Source: Gammaproteobacteria bacterium (GTDB lineage: Bacteria; Pseudomonadota; Gammaproteobacteria; HK1). From it: a stretch of DNA of 5,730 bases. Below are positions 4,809-5,730 of the stretch, one piece after another. The stretch is from assembly GCA_020444775.1 (NCBI GenBank), contig JAGRHX010001072.1, positions 1 through 5,730 on the forward strand, written 5' to 3'. The notes under the pieces were generated by a model. It was given only the letters and a program-made list of their open reading frames with translations, did no database searches and was not told where the DNA came from. Positions within the stretch are counted from its first letter, which is position 1. Each line of letters opens with the position of its first letter. Position numbers and translations under genes: made by a program.

Positions 4809-5591
4809 TCAGTTTGGGATCCGCTGCACGGGAGAGGTGGCGTGGAAGCGGTTGCGCCCCGTCCGGTCCTCGCCGCGCATCAGCAGCACGGGGTTGAGCG
4901 CGAGGTTGCTCTTGCCGCCGCGTGCGAACATCGCCTCGGCGATATCTAGATCGTAGACCGAGGTGGTGGGCATGAAGCGCATGGTCAGACCGCGGCGGCG
5001 CTTCGGCGAGGTGTTGGGCGCCGAGCCGTGCATCAGATAGACGTCGTGCAGGGAGATCTGGCCGCGCTCGAGGACCAGGTCCACCGCCTCGGCCTCGTCG
5101 AACTGGTCCTCGCACAGCTCTTGATGAAGCGTCAGCGCCGGGCTTTCGTTGGTGCGATGGGCATACAACTTCTGCTCGCGATGCGAGCCCGGCACGATGC
5201 GCAGACAACCGTTCTCGCGGGTGGCGGCATCGATGGCCACCCACACCGTGCAGGTCGCGAGCGGCCGGATGGGCCAGTATTCGCCGTCCTGGTGCCACGG
5301 CGTGGCCTTGCCGTTGCCGGCAGGCTTGGCGAACAGGCTCATGTTCCACAGCGCGATGTCATCACCGATGAGCTGCGCCACCATGTCCAGGATCGGTGGC
5401 GTCCGGCAGTAATCGGCAAAGCCCATGTCGTAGCGCAACAACGCAGGACAGTTGTCACGGAACTCGGGGTGGGCATCTATCAGCCGGCTGATGCGACCGT
5501 CCATGTCCGTGATCAGCGCCTCGGGCAGACGCAAATCGGGGATCACATAACCGTGGGTGTGATAGTGCTCGACCTGGGCAGGATTCAGCAT
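4809..5591 (-). CDS. Phytanoyl-CoA dioxygenase (PhyH) family Fe(II)/2-oxoglutarate oxygenase
   Basis: A 260-residue cytoplasmic enzyme of the PhyH family. Such enzymes use Fe(II), O2 and 2-oxoglutarate to hydroxylate or oxidatively cleave small substrates. The iron triad is His100 and Asp102 in TPWHQDGEYWP (97-107) plus His188 in YLMHGSAPN (185-193). Arg199 in KRRRGLTMRF lies 11 residues after the distal His, the spacing of the 2-oxoglutarate arginine in human PHYH. GCLRIVPGSH (128-137) is another family hallmark. The N-terminus HYHTHGYVIPDL is also family-typical, so the active site appears complete. The ATG at 5591 was chosen because GGAG (5598-5601 on this strand) lies six bases before it; an upstream in-frame ATG at 5681 adds 30 arginine-rich residues and has no good ribosome-binding site. 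It is the first gene of a two-gene unit with the TauE-type exporter. The substrate is unknown. Confidence 0.92.
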   Translation of the reverse strand: MLNPAQVEHYHTHGYVIPDLRLPEALITDMDGRISRLIDAHPEFRDNCPALLRYDMGFADYCRTPPILDMVAQLIGDDIALWNMSLFAKPAGNGKATPWHQDGEYWPIRPLATCTVWVAIDAATRENGCLRIVPGSHREQKLYAHRTNESPALTLHQELCEDQFDEAEAVDLVLERGQISLHDVYLMHGSAPNTSPKRRRGLTMRFMPTTSVYDLDIAEAMFARGGKSNLALNPVLLMRGEDRTGRNRFHATSPVQRIPN

Positions 5592-5611
5592 CGGGTGCTC
5601 CGTCGTGTGCG

Positions 5612-5633
5612 GGTACCTCGGTGCGGAGGTACC
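5612..5633. promoter_or_regulatory. Palindromic operator candidate or leader hairpin of the PhyH gene
   Basis: GGTACCTC (5612-5619) and GAGGTACC (5626-5633) are perfect inverted copies around six bases. The palindrome ends 20 bases upstream of the ATG at 5591 and just ahead of the ribosome-binding site, so it could be a repressor operator or a 5' hairpin. No convincing -35/-10 pair was recognised near it; TATGCT on the minus strand near 5682 is a weak -10 possibility. Confidence 0.5.
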
Positions 5634-5695
5634 GGGATGACGCCGCCCGCCGGTTCCAGCGCGTCGCCGACCCGAGAGCATAGGTGATCCGCGCG

Positions 5696-5730
5696 GTGCA
5701 GGCGATCCCCCAGTGCAGGCGTCCCCCAGT
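5696..5730. repeat. Short tandem repeat running off the right edge
   Basis: GTGCAGGCGATCCCCCA (5696-5712) is followed directly by GTGCAGGCGTCCCCCA (5713-5728), the same unit with one A missing. The last two bases, GT, could begin a third copy. The array therefore has at least two units of 16-17 bp and its full size is hidden by the window end. It lies upstream of the PhyH operon. Confidence 0.75.

Noticed and set aside
3911..4897. A 328-codon plus-strand open frame antisense to the TauE-type gene
   Set aside because: Its product is repetitive in His, Gln, Asp and Arg and matches nothing I recognise. The minus strand gives a family-typical membrane protein with an internal duplication.
5592..5681. 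Upstream ATG at 5681 as the PhyH start
   Set aside because: The added 30 residues are arginine-rich and non-homologous, and the palindrome at 5612-5633 would fall inside the gene. The ATG at 5591 has GGAG six bases upstream.
5028..5687. A 219-codon plus-strand open frame antisense to the PhyH gene
   Set aside because: The minus-strand protein has a full HxD...H...R active site. The plus-strand translation has no recognisable features and no good ribosome-binding site was seen.
1..5730. Mobile element, CRISPR array, toxin-antitoxin pair or phage-defence cassette
   Set aside because: No transposase, integrase, regularly spaced repeat array, or paired small toxin and antitoxin genes were found. 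The tandem repeats have no spacers.

Overview
The window looks like a piece of a high-GC proteobacterial chromosome, perhaps gammaproteobacterial. This rests on base composition, dense gene packing and the protein families seen; no marker gene fixes the taxon. No phage, transposase, integrase, CRISPR array, complete tRNA or rRNA is visible.

Left part (1-2214): a strong intrinsic terminator (17-41) closes whatever lies upstream. It is followed by a perfect 18-bp tandem duplication and about 280 bases in which I see no gene. A plus-strand cluster follows: a VOC/glyoxalase-fold protein (369-818), a possible 35-residue small ORF (825-932) and an MFS transporter (929-2152). The small ORF's stop overlaps the transporter's TTG start, so the three may be co-translated. 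Two hairpins directly follow the transporter.

Middle part (2215-3997): a 180-base regulatory gap holds a CRP-like half-site pair and a second inverted repeat. It leads into one 488-residue exported protein (2395-3861), the most unusual gene here. Its parts are a long signal peptide, a MopE-type Asp/Cys-rich metal-binding segment, a fibronectin-III-like segment and a C-terminal domain with the Cys...His...Asn spacing of CHAP/NlpC-like amidases. Sampled GC in this gene is about 56%, against about 68-75% in sampled neighbours. It ends against three consecutive perfect stem-loops that separate it from the convergent minus-strand genes.

Right part (3998-5730, minus strand): a phytanoyl-CoA-dioxygenase-family (PhyH) Fe(II)/2-oxoglutarate oxygenase (4809-5591) is followed 43 bases later by a TauE/SafE-family anion exporter (3998-4765). 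By analogy with taurine and sulfoacetate pathways, the pair could oxidise a small organic, possibly organosulfur, substrate and export the released anion. This is inference. An 8-6-8 palindrome sits just upstream of the oxygenase ribosome-binding site, and a 16-17-bp tandem repeat runs off the right edge.
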